Shown: positions 23,099 through 31,378 of the stretch, in pieces
Layout of the letters: each line of letters opens with the position of its first letter
Numbering within the stretch: the stretch's first letter is position 1
Source of the DNA: Verticiella sediminum
GTDB lineage: Bacteria; Pseudomonadota; Gammaproteobacteria; Burkholderiales; Burkholderiaceae_B
Length of the DNA: 64,000 nt
NCBI RefSeq assembly: GCF_007558815.1
Contig: NZ_VLTJ01000024.1
Location: forward strand, 48,791-112,790
Direction: 5' to 3'
The notes under the pieces: generated by a model
What the model saw: only the letters and a program-made list of their open reading frames with translations
Databases searched by the model: none
Told to the model about the DNA's origin: nothing
Translations under genes and position numbers: made by a program

Positions 23099-25549
23099 TC
23101 AGCGGCCCGAGGCAGGCGTCTCCGGCGCTGGGGCCGGCGCCTGCGCAAGCAGCGTCTCGCGCGGGTTCGCCAGCATGATGTTGCCCGCCTTGACCTCTTC
23201 GAGCACGCGGCGGTTGAACTCGCGCTGCACGGGCCAGCGGCCCTTGTCGGTGGTGCGGATCTGGCCGGCGATGGTGACGCCGGCGCCGTCGATCTGGTCG
23301 ACGCCGAAAATGTCCAGCGGGGCCAGCATGGACGGGCCGAACCTTTCGTCGGCCTGCATCTGCTCGGAGATCCGCCGCAGGACGTCGTAGGTCGCCGGGA
23401 CGTTGGCGTTCGGCACCAGGGTGAGGCGCACCGGCGCGTTGCCCAGCCCGCGGTTGACGTTGTTGACGGTGCTCACCGAGCTGAAGGGAATGACGTGCAG
23501 CGAGCCGTCGCCGGCACGCAGGCGCACGGTGCGGATGGAGAGGTATTCCACCGTGCCCGACACGCCGGCCACGGTGACGTTGTCGCCCACCTGCATGGCG
23601 TTCTCCATGAGCAGGAAGATGCCGGTGATGAAATCCTGCACCAGCTTCTGCGAACCGAAGCCGATGGCCACGCCGATGATGCTCGCGCCGGCCAGCAGCG
23701 GCGCGACGTTCACGCCGAGTTCGGTGAGCGCGGTGAACACCACCACCAGGGCGATGGCGATCAGCACCAGGGTGCGGATCATGGGCACCAGGGTGCGCAG
23801 CCGGGCGGCGCGCACGACGTCGCCGCCGGCGCTCCAGGTGTCGATGCGCCGGCGCAGCGCCAGCGAGACGGCTTCCCACACGATGATGGCAAGCACGGCG
23901 GCGATGCCGATGGTCCAGCCCGCCGACAGCAGGCGGCGGCCCACCGTGCCCTGGTCGAACCAGGAAATGGCGTTGAAGCCCCAGACCTGGAGCAGAGCAA
24001 TCACGGTGGTGGCGCCGATCAGCACATTGACCAGCAGGCGCAGCCAGCCGTGATAGCGTTCGACGCCGTTCGACAGGCTGGCTTCGATGCGCGTGTTCGC
24101 GTTCTCGAAGGAGCGGTCGATCGCGCCCGTGATGAGGATCCACAGCAGGCGGCTGGCCGCGAGGACCGCGGTGGTGGCCATCAGGAAGTGCACGGCGCGC
24201 TGGAACCCGTTGGCCACGCCCAGCGCCCAGACCACCCAGAAGGTGACGATCACGGCCACCGCGGCGTAGGGATAGATCTCGGCCAGGAAGGCGCGCAGCG
24301 AGGCCATGGCTTCGTCGGCGCGCTCGCCCCGGATGAGCGTGCGCACGGATTCGCGGGTGCGCAGGACCAGGGCCACCACCATGCCGCAGACGATCAGCGA
24401 GGTGGTCTTCATGATGAGGGTGCGCACGTGCCCGGCCGCGCCCAACTGCACCAGCACTTCGCCCAGCGCGAAGCCGATCGCGGCGACGGTGAAGATCCAG
24501 AGCGCCTGCCGGAACAGGTGGCGCGCGGTGGCGTCGGTGACGTGGGCCAGGCGCAGCGCGGCGCGGTCCGGCGACAGCATCAGCCGCACCACGGCGAGCG
24601 CGATCCGCACGGCGACGTACGAATTGAAGATCGGCATGACCACTGCTTGAAACCGCGAGCCTTCGCCCCCTTGCAGGGTGACGCCCAGGCTGACCACGGC
24701 GAGAAAGGCGACCAGCGGCAGCAGACTCAGCACCGCGTCGACCACGGCCCAGGGCAGGCGACCCAGCAGTCCCCAGCCGTGCAGCGACTTGCGGTGCTGG
24801 GCCAGGCGAGCCTGGGCCGTTACGCGCAGCGAGGCGTCGGCGGGCGCGGCCGCGCCGGCATCGGCGGTCATGGCCGCCCGGGTGTCCGCGGTGACGGCGT
24901 CGGGCTCGAGCATGCCCGCCTGCACTTTGGCGGCCGCAACCGATTCGGACTCGATGTCGGTGCCGGCTTCGGGGGTGCTGACGCTGACCACGGCGGGCGT
25001 GAGGCTGGCCAGCTCGGACTCGCGCTGGACGATGCGCTCGCGCGCGCGCTGCTCGCGCGCCTCGGCGTGGGCAGCCACCACGCGGCGCGCGCGGCGCAGC
25101 AGGCGCGAGGCCAGCGCTTCCGCGGCCAGGCCCACGGCGACGATGGCGAGCAGCATGAGCGCGCCGCGGATGCCCGCGGCGCGCGCTTCGTCGGTGTTCC
25201 AGGTCGTCTGCCACCATTGGCCGATGAGCCGTACGTCGCTCAAGGCCGCGCCGGCCTCGGCCACTTGCGTGGACAAGCCGGCGAACCAGACTTCCACGCG
25301 CCCAAAGAGCTGCGCCAGCAGGCCGTCGGCGACCAGGGTCTGGTTCTCGGGCGCGGGTGTCGCTTCGGCGGCCGGGGCGTCGGTGTCGGCCGCAGGCGGG
25401 GGGGCTTCGGCATCCGCTGGCGCTGTGTCCGCGGGCTCGACGGGCGCACTGGCGGCGGGCGGGGCCGCGGCCCAGGCGTCTTGGGCGGGAAGGGCGCCGG
25501 CCGCGAGGGCGGCCAGTACGAACAGCAGGGCGTAGAGGGTGTTTCGCAT
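23099..25549 (-). CDS. Large mechanosensitive channel of the MscS family
   Basis: An 816-residue membrane protein with a Sec signal (MRNTLYALLFVLAALAAGAL cut near AWA), an alanine/proline-rich periplasmic stretch, about eleven transmembrane segments and a C-terminal MscS core. The pore helix and following beta domain are plain: VAPLLAGASIIGVAIGFGSQ, KLVQDFITGIFLLMENAMQV, GDNVTVAGVSGTVEYLSIRT. A hydrophilic acidic segment of roughly 130 residues (about 155-285) interrupts the early membrane region. Such large MscS relatives release solutes on hypoosmotic shock. The gene appears to be transcribed alone. Confidence 0.9.
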   Translation of the reverse strand: MRNTLYALLFVLAALAAGALPAQDAWAAAPPAASAPVEPADTAPADAEAPPPAADTDAPAAEATPAPENQTLVADGLLAQLFGRVEVWFAGLSTQVAEAGAALSDVRLIGQWWQTTWNTDEARAAGIRGALMLLAIVAVGLAAEALASRLLRRARRVVAAHAEAREQRARERIVQRESELASLTPAVVSVSTPEAGTDIESESVAAAKVQAGMLEPDAVTADTRAAMTADAGAAAPADASLRVTAQARLAQHRKSLHGWGLLGRLPWAVVDAVLSLLPLVAFLAVVSLGVTLQGGEGSRFQAVVMPIFNSYVAVRIALAVVRLMLSPDRAALRLAHVTDATARHLFRQALWIFTVAAIGFALGEVLVQLGAAGHVRTLIMKTTSLIVCGMVVALVLRTRESVRTLIRGERADEAMASLRAFLAEIYPYAAVAVIVTFWVVWALGVANGFQRAVHFLMATTAVLAASRLLWILITGAIDRSFENANTRIEASLSNGVERYHGWLRLLVNVLIGATTVIALLQVWGFNAISWFDQGTVGRRLLSAGWTIGIAAVLAIIVWEAVSLALRRRIDTWSAGGDVVRAARLRTLVPMIRTLVLIAIALVVVFTALTELGVNVAPLLAGASIIGVAIGFGSQKLVQDFITGIFLLMENAMQVGDNVTVAGVSGTVEYLSIRTVRLRAGDGSLHVIPFSSVSTVNNVNRGLGNAPVRLTLVPNANVPATYDVLRRISEQMQADERFGPSMLAPLDIFGVDQIDGAGVTIAGQIRTTDKGRWPVQREFNRRVLEEVKAGNIMLANPRETLLAQAPAPAPETPASGR

Positions 25550-25752
25550 ACGCAGGGCAGTAGGTCGGGCCGCGCCAGGGCGGGGAAACCCGACTGTACA
25601 CCGCAGCGGGGACGTAAACCCGCGACGGATGCCGACCGATACACGTTGTCGTCCGGCGCAACGAGCCGGGTCGGCGGCACGCCCATGCGACCGGGGCGGC
25701 CCAGGGCCTCGTGGATGCGCCCGGTCGCGCCGGCAGCCCCCGCCGCGAGACC

Positions 25753-26463
25753 TCAGACGCCCAGGTAGCGGCTCAAGGCCTGCGGCTGCTCCTGCAGGTC
25801 GGCCGCCGGGCCTTCGAGCACGACGCGGCCCTTCTCGAGCAGCATCAGGCGGTCGGCGTTGGCCATCACCGTGCGGTAGCTGCGATCCACCACCACGGTG
25901 GCCAGGCCGGTACGTCGGATCTCGCCGAGCACGCGCCAGATCTCGGCCACGATCAGCGGCGCCAGGCCCTCGGTGGCCTCGTCCAGGATCAGGGCGTCCG
26001 GGTTGGTCATCAGCGCGCGCCCGATCGACAGCATCTGCTGTTCGCCGCCCGAGAGCTGGGAGCCGAGGTGGTCCATGCGCTCGGCCAGCCGCGGGAACGT
26101 GTCGAGCACGCGCTGCAGAGTCCAGTCGCGCTGGCCGGCCGTGCCCGCGCGGGCGGCCATCACCAGGTTCTCGCGCACCGTGAGGTTGGGGAAGATGCCG
26201 CGCCCCTCCGGCACGTAGGCCGTGCCCTGCCGCGCCGCCTCGTAGGGCCGGCCGCGCGACAGGTCGCGGCCACGCATGCGGATGCTGCCCGCGCGTTGCG
26301 GTACGTGGCCGAGCAGCGTGCGGATCAGCGTGGTCTTGCCCATCCCGTTGCGGCCGAGCAGGCCCAGCGTCTCGCCGGGCTGCAGCCGGAAGTCGATGCC
26401 GTGCAGGACGTGGCTGGTGCCGTACCAGGCGTGGATGTCGGTGGCCTCGATCAATGCTTGCAT
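25753..26463 (-). CDS. Liv-type ABC transporter ATPase (LivF-like), benzoate locus
   Basis: A 236-residue ATPase with GRNGMGKTTLIRTLLG (Walker A), LSGGEQQMLSIGRALM (signature) and DALILDEATEGLAP (Walker B). It is the distal gene of the minus-strand operon that also encodes benzoate-CoA ligase, so it probably energises uptake of benzoate or a related aromatic acid. It lies 16 nt beyond the LivG-like gene. About 200 nt separate it from the MscS-type gene; I see no feature there. Confidence 0.88.
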   Translation of the reverse strand: MQALIEATDIHAWYGTSHVLHGIDFRLQPGETLGLLGRNGMGKTTLIRTLLGHVPQRAGSIRMRGRDLSRGRPYEAARQGTAYVPEGRGIFPNLTVRENLVMAARAGTAGQRDWTLQRVLDTFPRLAERMDHLGSQLSGGEQQMLSIGRALMTNPDALILDEATEGLAPLIVAEIWRVLGEIRRTGLATVVVDRSYRTVMANADRLMLLEKGRVVLEGPAADLQEQPQALSRYLGV

Positions 26464-26479
26464 GGGGCTCTCGCTTCGT

Positions 26480-27259
26480 TCAGTGCTCGCCCAGATAGGC
26501 GGTCTGCACCTCGGGATTGCTGCGCACCTCGTTCGGCGCGCCCGAGGCGATCACCGCCCCGTTGACCATCACGGTGATGCGGTCGGCCACGGCGAACACG
26601 GCGTCCATGTCGTGCTCGACGAGCAGTACCGCGTGGCCGCGGCGCAGGCCACGCAGCAGCTCCAGCATGCGCTCGGATTCCTCCGGGCCCATGCCGGCCA
26701 GCGGCTCGTCGAGCAGCAGCACGCAGGGGTCGGCGGCCAGGCACATGGCGACCTCCAACTGGCGCTTCTGGCCGTGCGAGAGCCCGGCGGCCGCACGGGT
26801 GGCCACATCGGCCAGGCCGCAGCGCTCCAGCGCCGAATCGGCCCGGGCCAGGCTGTCGCGACAGGCCTGGGCGCCCTGCCAGACGTGCCAGGGGCGCTGC
26901 AGGTGGGCCTGCGCGGCGAGCCGGCAGTTCTCGCGCACGCTGAGCGGCAGGAAGATGTTGTTGCGCTGGTAGCTGCGCCCGAGCCCGGCGCGCGCGCGCC
27001 GGGGCTGCGGCCAGCGCGTCACGTCCTCGCCGCGCAGGCTGACCTTGCCGCTGGAGGGCGGCAGCTCGCCCGAGAGCAGGTTGATGAGCGTCGACTTGCC
27101 GGCGCCGTTGGTGCCGATCACCGCGTGCACGCTGTCGCCGTCCAGCGCCAGGCTGACGTCCCTGACGGCGTGCAGGGCGCCGAAGCGCCGGCCCAGGCCG
27201 TGGGCCTGCAGCAGGGTGGGCACGGCGGGCGGCTGGGCGTGGGCTTGGGTGGGCGTCAT
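26480..27259 (-). CDS. Liv-type ABC transporter ATPase (LivG-like), benzoate locus
   Basis: A 259-residue ATPase starting MTPTQAHAQPPAVPTLLQ. It carries GTNGAGKSTLINLLSG (Walker A), a divergent signature LSHGQKRQLEVAMCLA and [17 protein letters not shown] (Walker B). The LSHGQKR variant is common in LivG proteins of aromatic acid transporters. The start overlaps the LivM-like stop by four bases, which fixes it at 27259. Confidence 0.88.
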   Translation of the reverse strand: MTPTQAHAQPPAVPTLLQAHGLGRRFGALHAVRDVSLALDGDSVHAVIGTNGAGKSTLINLLSGELPPSSGKVSLRGEDVTRWPQPRRARAGLGRSYQRNNIFLPLSVRENCRLAAQAHLQRPWHVWQGAQACRDSLARADSALERCGLADVATRAAAGLSHGQKRQLEVAMCLAADPCVLLLDEPLAGMGPEESERMLELLRGLRRGHAVLLVEHDMDAVFAVADRITVMVNGAVIASGAPNEVRSNPEVQTAYLGEH

Positions 27260-28356
27260 GGCGTGGCCTCCGGGGTGGCATTGCGTGGCCGTGCGGCGCC
27301 GATGGGGCGGCCCTCCGCGCGCGCTGCGGTGGTGATCTGCGTTCGCGGCGGCGGCGTGCCGCCCGGGCCCGGCGCGTCGGCGCCCGACGCCGACGGCCTG
27401 GGCCGCGCCCGCCGGATGCCCGAGATGCCGCCGACCAGGCCGTTGGGCATCAGGGCGACGACGAGGATGATGAAACCGCCGAGCAGCAACTGCCAGTGCT
27501 TGGTCAGGGCCTGGAACCACTCCGACAGCAGCACGAAGCTGATCGCGCCGATGACGGCGCCCGGCAGGCTGCCCAGCCCGCCCAGGATGATCATCACCAG
27601 GGCATTGCCCGACTGGTGCCAGGAGGCGAGTTCGGGGTTCACGTAGCCGAATTGCGCCGCGTAGAGAAAGCCGGCGATCCCGGCGAAGGCGCCGGCGATC
27701 ACGAAGCTCGCGAGCTTGTAGCGTTCGGTGCGAAAGCCTGCCGCGCGCATGCGCTGCTCGTTGTGCTTGATGCCCACCAGGGCGTGGCCCAGGCGCGAGC
27801 GCAGCACCAGCGAGAGCGCGAGCACGGTCAGGCCGAGCAGGGCCACGCCGAACCAGTAGAACTGCGTGTTGTCCTGCACGTCCAGGAGCGGCCGGCCGGC
27901 GATGGTGAACTCGGGCCGGAAGTAGATGTAGGTGCCGTCGCTGCCGCCGAAGAACGGGATGTCGTGCAGGACGAAATACACGAGCTGCGCGAAGGCGAGC
28001 GTCACCATGATGAAATAGATGCCCTTGGTGCGCAGCACCAGCAGGCCGATGGCGAGCGCGAGCAGGGCCGAGGCGCCCATGGCCGCGGGCAGCATCCACC
28101 AGCCGCTGGCCGGCCCGCTCTGCGGCGAGAGCACCGACACCGTGTAGGCCGCGCAGGCGAAGAAGGCCGCATGGCCCAGACTCACCAGCCCGGTGAAGCC
28201 GACCAGCAACTGCAGGCTCAGCGCGAAGATCGCCATCACGATGATGCGCGAGCCCAGCTCGACGTGGAACGGCGTGCCGATGGGCTCGGGCAGCAGGGGC
28301 AGGCTGGCGATGACGGCGAGCGCCACGATCCAGCCGATCAGCGTCTTGTGGGTCAT
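27256..28356 (-). CDS. Liv-type ABC transporter permease (LivM-like), benzoate locus
   Basis: A 366-residue permease with about nine to ten membrane segments, starting MTHKTLIGWIVALAVIASLP. GFTGLVSLGHAAFFACAAY is the LivM hallmark and GIKHNEQRMRAAGFRTERYK the coupling loop. After the usual end (GLVGGISGIRRARPR) there is an extra hydrophilic tail of about 45 residues, rich in Pro, Ala and Arg, which may be translated junk from readthrough of the original terminus. It follows the LivH-like gene after three bases. Confidence 0.87.
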   Translation of the reverse strand: MTHKTLIGWIVALAVIASLPLLPEPIGTPFHVELGSRIIVMAIFALSLQLLVGFTGLVSLGHAAFFACAAYTVSVLSPQSGPASGWWMLPAAMGASALLALAIGLLVLRTKGIYFIMVTLAFAQLVYFVLHDIPFFGGSDGTYIYFRPEFTIAGRPLLDVQDNTQFYWFGVALLGLTVLALSLVLRSRLGHALVGIKHNEQRMRAAGFRTERYKLASFVIAGAFAGIAGFLYAAQFGYVNPELASWHQSGNALVMIILGGLGSLPGAVIGAISFVLLSEWFQALTKHWQLLLGGFIILVVALMPNGLVGGISGIRRARPRPSASGADAPGPGGTPPPRTQITTAARAEGRPIGAARPRNATPEATP

Positions 28357-28359
28357 GGC

Positions 28360-29229
28360 TCAGGTTCCTTGCTTGAAGAGGCCTTCGGGCCGCCAGATGA
28401 GGATCGCGGCCATCAGCACGTAGACCAGGGCGCCCGCGGCCTCCTGCCAGAACACCTTGCCGAAGGTGTCGACGAAGCCGATCAGGAGGGCCGCCACGAG
28501 CGCGCCCTTGACCGAGCCGATGCCGCCGATCACCACCACCACGAAGCAGATGATGAGTACCGAATTGCCCATGCCGGGATACACCGAGGACACCGGCGCG
28601 GCGATCATCCCGGCGAGCACGGCCAGGGCCACGCCGCCGGCGAACACCAGGCGATACAGCAGCGTGATGTTGATGCCGAGCGACTGCACCATCTCGCGGT
28701 TGGTGGCGCCCGCGCGCACCATCATGCCGAGCCGGGTCTTCTTGATGAGGAAATACATGCCGAGCGCCACCGCGAGGCAGACCCCGGAGATGAAGAGGCG
28801 ATACACCGGATAGGTCATGCCGTTGCCCAGTTCCACGCCGCCGGCGAGCCAGCTCGGCACGGGCACGCCGTGCACGTCGTCGCCGACCAGGATGCTGCGC
28901 AGTTCCTCGAACACGAGGATCAGGCCGAAGGTCATCAGCACCTGCATCAGGTGCTCGCGCTCGTACAGAAAGCTGAAGAAGCCCCATTCAAGCAGGTAGC
29001 CGAACAGCACCGACAGCACGACGCCCAACAGCAGGGCGAGCACGAAATTGCCGGTGAGCGAGGACAGCGTGAACGCCAGATAGGCGCCGATCATGTAGAA
29101 GGCGCCGTGGGCGAGGTTGATCACCCCCATGATGCCGAAGATCAGCGTGAGCCCGCTGGCGATCAGGAACAGCAGAAGGCCGTACTGGACGGCATTCAGG
29201 CACTGGATGAGAAAGGTGGTGGGATCCAT
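28360..29229 (-). CDS. Liv-type ABC transporter permease (LivH-like), benzoate locus
   Basis: A 289-residue permease with about eight membrane segments. It contains SGLTLIFGIMGVINLAHGAF, the LivH glycine/asparagine hallmark, and GMMVRAGATNREMVQSLGIN as coupling loop. It ends IWRPEGLFKQGT. It forms the transmembrane pair with the LivM-like protein and follows the binding-protein gene after a strong intercistronic hairpin. Confidence 0.88.
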   Translation of the reverse strand: MDPTTFLIQCLNAVQYGLLLFLIASGLTLIFGIMGVINLAHGAFYMIGAYLAFTLSSLTGNFVLALLLGVVLSVLFGYLLEWGFFSFLYEREHLMQVLMTFGLILVFEELRSILVGDDVHGVPVPSWLAGGVELGNGMTYPVYRLFISGVCLAVALGMYFLIKKTRLGMMVRAGATNREMVQSLGINITLLYRLVFAGGVALAVLAGMIAAPVSSVYPGMGNSVLIICFVVVVIGGIGSVKGALVAALLIGFVDTFGKVFWQEAAGALVYVLMAAILIWRPEGLFKQGT

Positions 29230-29277
29230 GAGGTCGCTCGCTGCGTACGCGGTGCGGCCTGCGCCGCGGGACGGCCG

Positions 29278-29301
29278 GGCGGCGCCCGTGCGGGCGCCGC
29301 C
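29278..29301 (-). other. Intercistronic hairpin after the Liv binding-protein gene, benzoate locus
   Basis: Arms GGCGGCGCCCG and CGGGCGCCGCC are exact complements around TG, giving about ten base pairs closed by a 4-nt loop. It starts ten bases after the stop of the binding-protein gene and precedes the LivH-like gene. There is no T-run. The same placement occurs after the other Liv-type binding-protein gene at 11935-11956. Confidence 0.55.
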
Positions 29302-29310
29302 GCTCGGCGC

Positions 29311-30480
29311 TTACATCCGGCAGCCGCGGGCCGGGTCGGCCAGGTTCTCGACCGCCACGCCGACCAGCACGTTCTCCTCGCCCTTGACCTCGCGCAGATA
29401 GATGTCCTGCACCGGGTTGTGCGCCTTGGACATCGTGAACTCGCCGCGCGGGCTGGTGATCTGGGCGCTGGCCATGCCCTTGACGACGGCGTCCTGGTTC
29501 TTCACGTCGCCGTCGGCCGCCTTCAGGCCGGCTTCGAGCAACTGCGCGGCGTCATAGCCCTGCACCGCGTACACGTCCGGCTGGATCGTGTGCTTGGCCG
29601 CGTAGGCCTTGCGAAAGGCGTTGTCGTTGTCGGTGTTCAGCCCGTCGGCATAGTGCAGCGTGGTGAGCAGGCCCTGCGCGTTCTTGCCCTGGGCCGGCAG
29701 GGTGCCGTCGGTCAGGAAGCCCGCCCCGTAGAGCGGGATGCGCTCTTTGAGCCCGGCCGCCGCGTAGTCGTTGACGAACTTCACCGCACCGCCGCCCGCG
29801 AAGAACACATAGACGGCGTCGGGCTTGAGCGAGGCGATCTCGGTGAGAATGGCCTGGAACTCCACGTTGGGGAAAGGCAGGGTGAGTTCCTTCAACACCT
29901 TGCCGCCCTTGGATTCGAAGCCTTCCTTGAAGCCATTGACCGACTCGTCGCCGGCGGCGTACTTCCAGGTCACGGTGACGGCGGTCTCGTGCTTCTGGCG
30001 CTCGGCGGCGACCAGGCCCATGGCGTAGGCCGGCTGCCAGTTGCTGAACGAGGAGCGAAAGACATTGGGTGCACACAGCGGGCCGGTCAGCGCATCCGCG
30101 CCCGCGTTGGGCACGATCATCAGCGTCTTGCTGTCGCGCGCCACCTTGGCCATGCCCATGGCCACGCCCGAGTGCACCGTGCCCACGAGCACGTCCACCG
30201 CGTCGCGCTTGATCAGGCGGTTGGCGTTCTCGGGCGCCTTGGCCGGGTCGGACTCATCGTCGACCTTGAAGAACTGGATCTCCTGGCCGGCGAGCTTGCC
30301 GCCCTGCTCGTCGACGTAGAGGCGAAAGCCGTTCTCGATGGCCGTGCCCAGTGCGGCGTAGGTGCCGGTGAAGGGCAGCATCAGGCCGACCTTCACCTGC
30401 GCCTGTGCGGCGGTGCCCAGGGTGGCGGCCAGGCCTGCGGCGGCCAGGACGGTCAGTGTGCGGCTCAGGGTTGCGTTCAT
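29311..30480 (-). CDS. Liv-type ABC transporter substrate-binding protein, benzoate locus
   Basis: A 389-residue periplasmic binding protein of the LivJ/LivK family. The signal is MNATLSRTLTVLAAAGLAAT cut after AQAQ. The mature protein opens VKVGLMLPFTGTYAALGTA and includes VLVGTVHSGVAMGMAKVA, both typical of aromatic-acid-binding members. It lies between the alpha/beta hydrolase and the permease genes of one operon. By context the ligand is benzoate or a close analogue, which is inference only. Confidence 0.88.
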   Translation of the reverse strand: MNATLSRTLTVLAAAGLAATLGTAAQAQVKVGLMLPFTGTYAALGTAIENGFRLYVDEQGGKLAGQEIQFFKVDDESDPAKAPENANRLIKRDAVDVLVGTVHSGVAMGMAKVARDSKTLMIVPNAGADALTGPLCAPNVFRSSFSNWQPAYAMGLVAAERQKHETAVTVTWKYAAGDESVNGFKEGFESKGGKVLKELTLPFPNVEFQAILTEIASLKPDAVYVFFAGGGAVKFVNDYAAAGLKERIPLYGAGFLTDGTLPAQGKNAQGLLTTLHYADGLNTDNDNAFRKAYAAKHTIQPDVYAVQGYDAAQLLEAGLKAADGDVKNQDAVVKGMASAQITSPRGEFTMSKAHNPVQDIYLREVKGEENVLVGVAVENLADPARGCRM

Positions 30481-30499
30481 GGTGTCTCCAGGGGTGGCG

Positions 30500-31378
30500 T
30501 CAGGCCCTGATCTGCGTCAGGGTATCGGGAAGCGGATGCGGGTGGCGCGCGATGAAGTCGGCGACCGCCGCGCACAGGCGCGCCGGCTGGTCGCGGTGCG
30601 GCGAATGGCCGCAATCCTCGAGCTTGAGCGTGTCGCAGCGGGCCGCCGCGCGGGCGATGCCGTCGATCTGCGCCATCGTGCCGTATTCGTCGTCCAGGCC
30701 CTGCACGGCCAGGGTCGGGCAGCGCACCAGCGGCAGCAGGCCCTCGATGTTCCAGCGGCGAAAGGCGGGGTCGAGCCAGACGTCGTTCCAGCCCCAGAAG
30801 GCGGAATCGGGGTCGCGGTGGTAGCGCGCGAGCTTGCTGCGCAGGCTGGTCGTGACGTAGCCGTCGCGCGCCTGCTCGATGCTCCTGACCGTCATGTCCT
30901 CGACGAAGATGTGCGGCGCGGCGACGACCAGGCCGGCCACCCGCTCGGGATAGTTCGCCGCGTAAATGAGGGCGATCGAGCCGCCGTCGCTGTGGCCGTA
31001 GAGCCAGGGCGGATCGGCCGCGGTGTCGATGCCCAGCGCTGCGAGGAAGGCCGGCAGAAAGCCCAGGGCCTGGTGGTGCATGAAATCCACCGGCCAGCGC
31101 TCGTGCAAAGCGCGCGGCGTCGATTCGCCGTAGCCCCAGCGCGAGAACACCAGGCCGCGGCAGCCGGCCGCCTGGCACAGGCGCTCGGGAAAGTCCTTCC
31201 ACATGGTGACCGAGCCCAGCCCTTCGTGCAGGAACACGAGCAGCGGCAGGCCGCGGCCCTCCGGGCCGACGTACACGTATTCGATATGGTCCTGGCGGCC
31301 GTTCCAGGCCACGTCGACGAAGCGCGAGGCGGGCTGGTCCGGCACGTCGTCTTCGGATGGGCGTGCGGTTGCGCTCAT
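30500..31378 (-). CDS. Alpha/beta hydrolase of the box locus
   Basis: A 292-residue alpha/beta hydrolase. The nucleophile elbow is LYGHSDGGSIALIYA (serine in GHSDGG), the oxyanion region LVFLHEGLGSVTMW, the acid GLDDEYG and the histidine in LEDCGHSPHRDQP. Hydrolases at this position in box clusters have been proposed to act on a lactone or CoA intermediate of benzoyl-CoA epoxidation, but the function is not firmly established. The start overlaps the benzoate-CoA ligase stop by four bases, so the two are co-translated. Confidence 0.83.
   Translation of the reverse strand: MSATARPSEDDVPDQPASRFVDVAWNGRQDHIEYVYVGPEGRGLPLLVFLHEGLGSVTMWKDFPERLCQAAGCRGLVFSRWGYGESTPRALHERWPVDFMHHQALGFLPAFLAALGIDTAADPPWLYGHSDGGSIALIYAANYPERVAGLVVAAPHIFVEDMTVRSIEQARDGYVTTSLRSKLARYHRDPDSAFWGWNDVWLDPAFRRWNIEGLLPLVRCPTLAVQGLDDEYGTMAQIDGIARAAARCDTLKLEDCGHSPHRDQPARLCAAVADFIARHPHPLPDTLTQIRA

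Noticed and set aside
22292..25768. Very long open frame (over 1100 codons) on the plus strand
   Set aside because: It lies opposite murI and the MscS-type gene, has no domain and is rich in His, Arg, Gly and Asp as expected for the antisense of GC-rich genes.
27496..30510. Open frame of about 1000 codons on the plus strand
   Set aside because: Antisense to the Liv-type permeases and binding protein of the benzoate locus; composition is typical of a shadow frame.
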